A DNA stretch of 5,815 nucleotides from Deltaproteobacteria bacterium (GTDB lineage Bacteria > Myxococcota_A > Bradymonadia > UBA7976 > VGTA01). The stretch spans positions 1 through 5,815 of the forward strand of contig VGTA01000241.1 in assembly GCA_016874875.1 (NCBI GenBank), in the 5' to 3' direction. Every line of letters starts with the position of its first letter. Position 1 is the stretch's first letter. The position numbers and the translations under genes are program-made. The notes beneath the pieces were generated by a model. It made no database searches, was not told where the DNA came from, and worked only from the letters and a program-made list of their open reading frames with translations. Below are positions 4,922 to 5,815 of the stretch, one piece after another.

Positions 4922-5815
4922 ATGAACTATAACGAAACAGATGTCCCTAACAAGACCCCTAACAAGAACCCTAAAAAGTCCTCGCTCAGCGCGTCGCTCC
5001 TCCTCTTAACCCTCAGCGCCCTCAGCGCCTGTCGTGACACATCGGACAGCGCGTCGAGCGACGAGGGCGGGAGCGCGGCGAGCGCGGGCAGCAGCGCGGG
5101 CAGCAGCGCGGGCAGCGGCGCGGGCAGCGGCGCGGGCTCGAGCGCAGGCGCCAGCGCGGGGGGCGCCAGCGGGGGCGCCAGCTGCGTCCCGAGCTGCCTT
5201 GGGCGCTGCGCGGGCGACGACGGCTGCGGGGCGCCCTGCCCCGCCAACAACTGCGAGGCCACCGGGCAGACCTGCGGCGCGAGCGGCGCGTGCGAGGGGG
5301 AGTGCGTCCCGCTCACCTGCGAGCGGCTGAGCGCGGAGTGCGGCGCGCCGATCGACGGCTGCGGCGGCGCGCTGAGCTGCGGCGAGTGCCCCTCGGGCGC
5401 GCAGTGCACGCCCGAGCTCGCGTGCGCCGCCGCCGCAGAGTGCCCGCTGGGGTTCTCGCGCGACGCGCAGGGGGAGTGCGTGGAGCGCGAGTTCGACTGC
5501 CTCAGGGTCAAGCAGCGCAAGGTCTCGGTTTTTAGGCCCGCCGGCGTCCGCGTGGTGTTCTCGGTGACGGACTGCAACGACGACCCCGTGCGGCGCCTCA
5601 ACGCCACCGAGATTCGCATCATCAACAACATCACGGGGGACGTGTTCGGCGCAGGCGGCGAGGGCGGCGGCGCCTCCACGCCGAGCACCCCCTCCAACTA
5701 CGGCCTCTTCTCGGTCCTCTCGCTCGACATGTCGGGCTCCATTTTCGCGCGCAACGCCCAGGGGGCCGTCTTTGACGCCGCCGAGGCGTTCGTGCGCGCC
5801 ACGCTGCTCAGCGAC
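4922..5815 (+). CDS. Cysteine-rich surface lipoprotein with VWA domain, 3'-truncated
   Basis: This frame is open from the ATG at 4922 to the right edge (298 codons, no stop). Residues 1-20 are hydrophilic and lysine/asparagine-rich, with a PNKT-PNKN-PKKS repeat. Residues 21-37 are a hydrophobic segment ending in the lipobox LSAC, so Cys37 is the likely lipidated first residue of the mature protein; Arg at +2 does not suggest inner-membrane retention. A Ser/Ala/Gly linker (about 39-87) follows, with SAGS-type four-residue repeats. Residues 88-218 carry 20 cysteines, including CGAPIDGCGGALSCGECPSG (140-159), a module style I associate with Myxococcota/Bradymonadota secreted proteins. From about 260 the VLSLDMSGSI segment (266-274, Asp269-x-Ser-Gly-Ser273) gives the first metal-site motif of a von Willebrand factor A domain, cut by the window edge. 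Probable role: metal-dependent adhesion or ligand binding at the cell surface. Partners unknown. Confidence 0.85.
   Translation, partial: MNYNETDVPNKTPNKNPKKSSLSASLLLLTLSALSACRDTSDSASSDEGGSAASAGSSAGSSAGSGAGSGAGSSAGASAGGASGGASCVPSCLGRCAGDDGCGAPCPANNCEATGQTCGASGACEGECVPLTCERLSAECGAPIDGCGGALSCGECPSGAQCTPELACAAAAECPLGFSRDAQGECVEREFDCLRVKQRKVSVFRPAGVRVVFSVTDCNDDPVRRLNATEIRIINNITGDVFGAGGEGGGASTPSTPSNYGLFSVLSLDMSGSIFARNAQGAVFDAAEAFVRATLLSD
4945..4980 (+). repeat. Three-copy 12-bp repeat in the signal-peptide N-region
   Basis: Units CCCTAACAAGAC, CCCTAACAAGAA and the diverged CCCTAAAAAGTC sit in frame at 4945-4956, 4957-4968 and 4969-4980. They encode PNKT, PNKN and PKKS, supplying most of the positive charge ahead of the hydrophobic core. 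The stretch is much more AT-rich than the rest of the gene. Confidence 0.75.
5081..5152 (+). repeat. 12-bp tandem repeat encoding the Ser-Ala-Gly linker
   Basis: The unit (A/G)GCGCGGGCAGC repeats in frame from 5081 to about 5140 (five copies), with a more diverged sixth to 5152. It encodes (S/G)AGS units at residues 54-73 and SAGA at 74-77. Gain or loss of a unit keeps the frame and only changes the length of the tether between lipid anchor and folded domains. Confidence 0.85.

Noticed and set aside
4891..4932. Short upstream ORF (13 codons from ATG 4891) as a leader peptide
   Set aside because: It has no RBS, its ATG is part of the palindrome arm, and it overlaps the lipoprotein start out of frame. 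Translational control is possible but unsupported.
4945..4975. CCCTAA repeats as a telomere-like element
   Set aside because: They are three in-frame coding units of 12 bp in a signal-peptide N-region of a bacterial gene. The resemblance to the telomere hexamer is coincidental.
4927..5697. Minus-strand open frame (256 codons) opposite the lipoprotein gene
   Set aside because: The plus strand has an RBS, signal peptide, lipobox and VWA motif in one frame. The antisense product is Pro/Ala/Leu repeat derived from the linker repeats.

Overview
The window is very GC-rich and its genes have strongly G/C-ending third codon positions. It holds five protein-coding genes and no RNA gene, insertion sequence or CRISPR array that I can recognise. 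The last gene encodes a lipoprotein with cysteine-rich 'DGCGG...CGxCP' modules followed by a VWA domain. That style, together with the base composition, suggests a Myxococcota/Bradymonadota-type (former Deltaproteobacteria) bacterium. The assignment is inferred from protein style, not demonstrated.

Layout. Bases 1-652 (+) are the 3' two-thirds or so of a Sir2-type NAD-dependent deacylase gene, cut by the left edge. It converges almost end to end with a three-gene minus-strand cluster read from 4643 down to 664: cysS (cysteinyl-tRNA synthetase), a class I SAM methyltransferase with a degenerate Trm112-like N-terminus, and glyA (serine hydroxymethyltransferase). The cysS-methyltransferase gap is 10 bp and the methyltransferase-glyA gap is 43 bp, so one transcript is likely. 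Bases 4644-4921 are the divergent control region. It contains a G-tract cluster, a 12-bp tandem repeat, an AT-rich island with dyad symmetry and overlapping divergent -10-like hexamers, and a perfect 8-bp inverted repeat just ahead of the next ribosome binding site. From 4922 to the right edge (+) runs an open gene for a secreted lipoprotein: lipobox, Ser/Ala/Gly linker, 20-cysteine region, then the start of a VWA domain with a DxSGS metal-site motif.

How the genes fit together. CysS and GlyA are housekeeping enzymes of cysteine charging and serine/glycine/one-carbon metabolism. The methyltransferase between them consumes SAM, but its substrate cannot be read from the sequence. The lipoprotein is probably an outer-surface adhesin or binding protein and is transcribed away from the operon. 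I see no clear undescribed multi-gene system. The features most worth a second look are a sirtuin that appears to have lost all its zinc-ribbon cysteines, the dyad elements of the divergent promoter region, and three separate 12-bp-period repeats clustered within about 450 bp.
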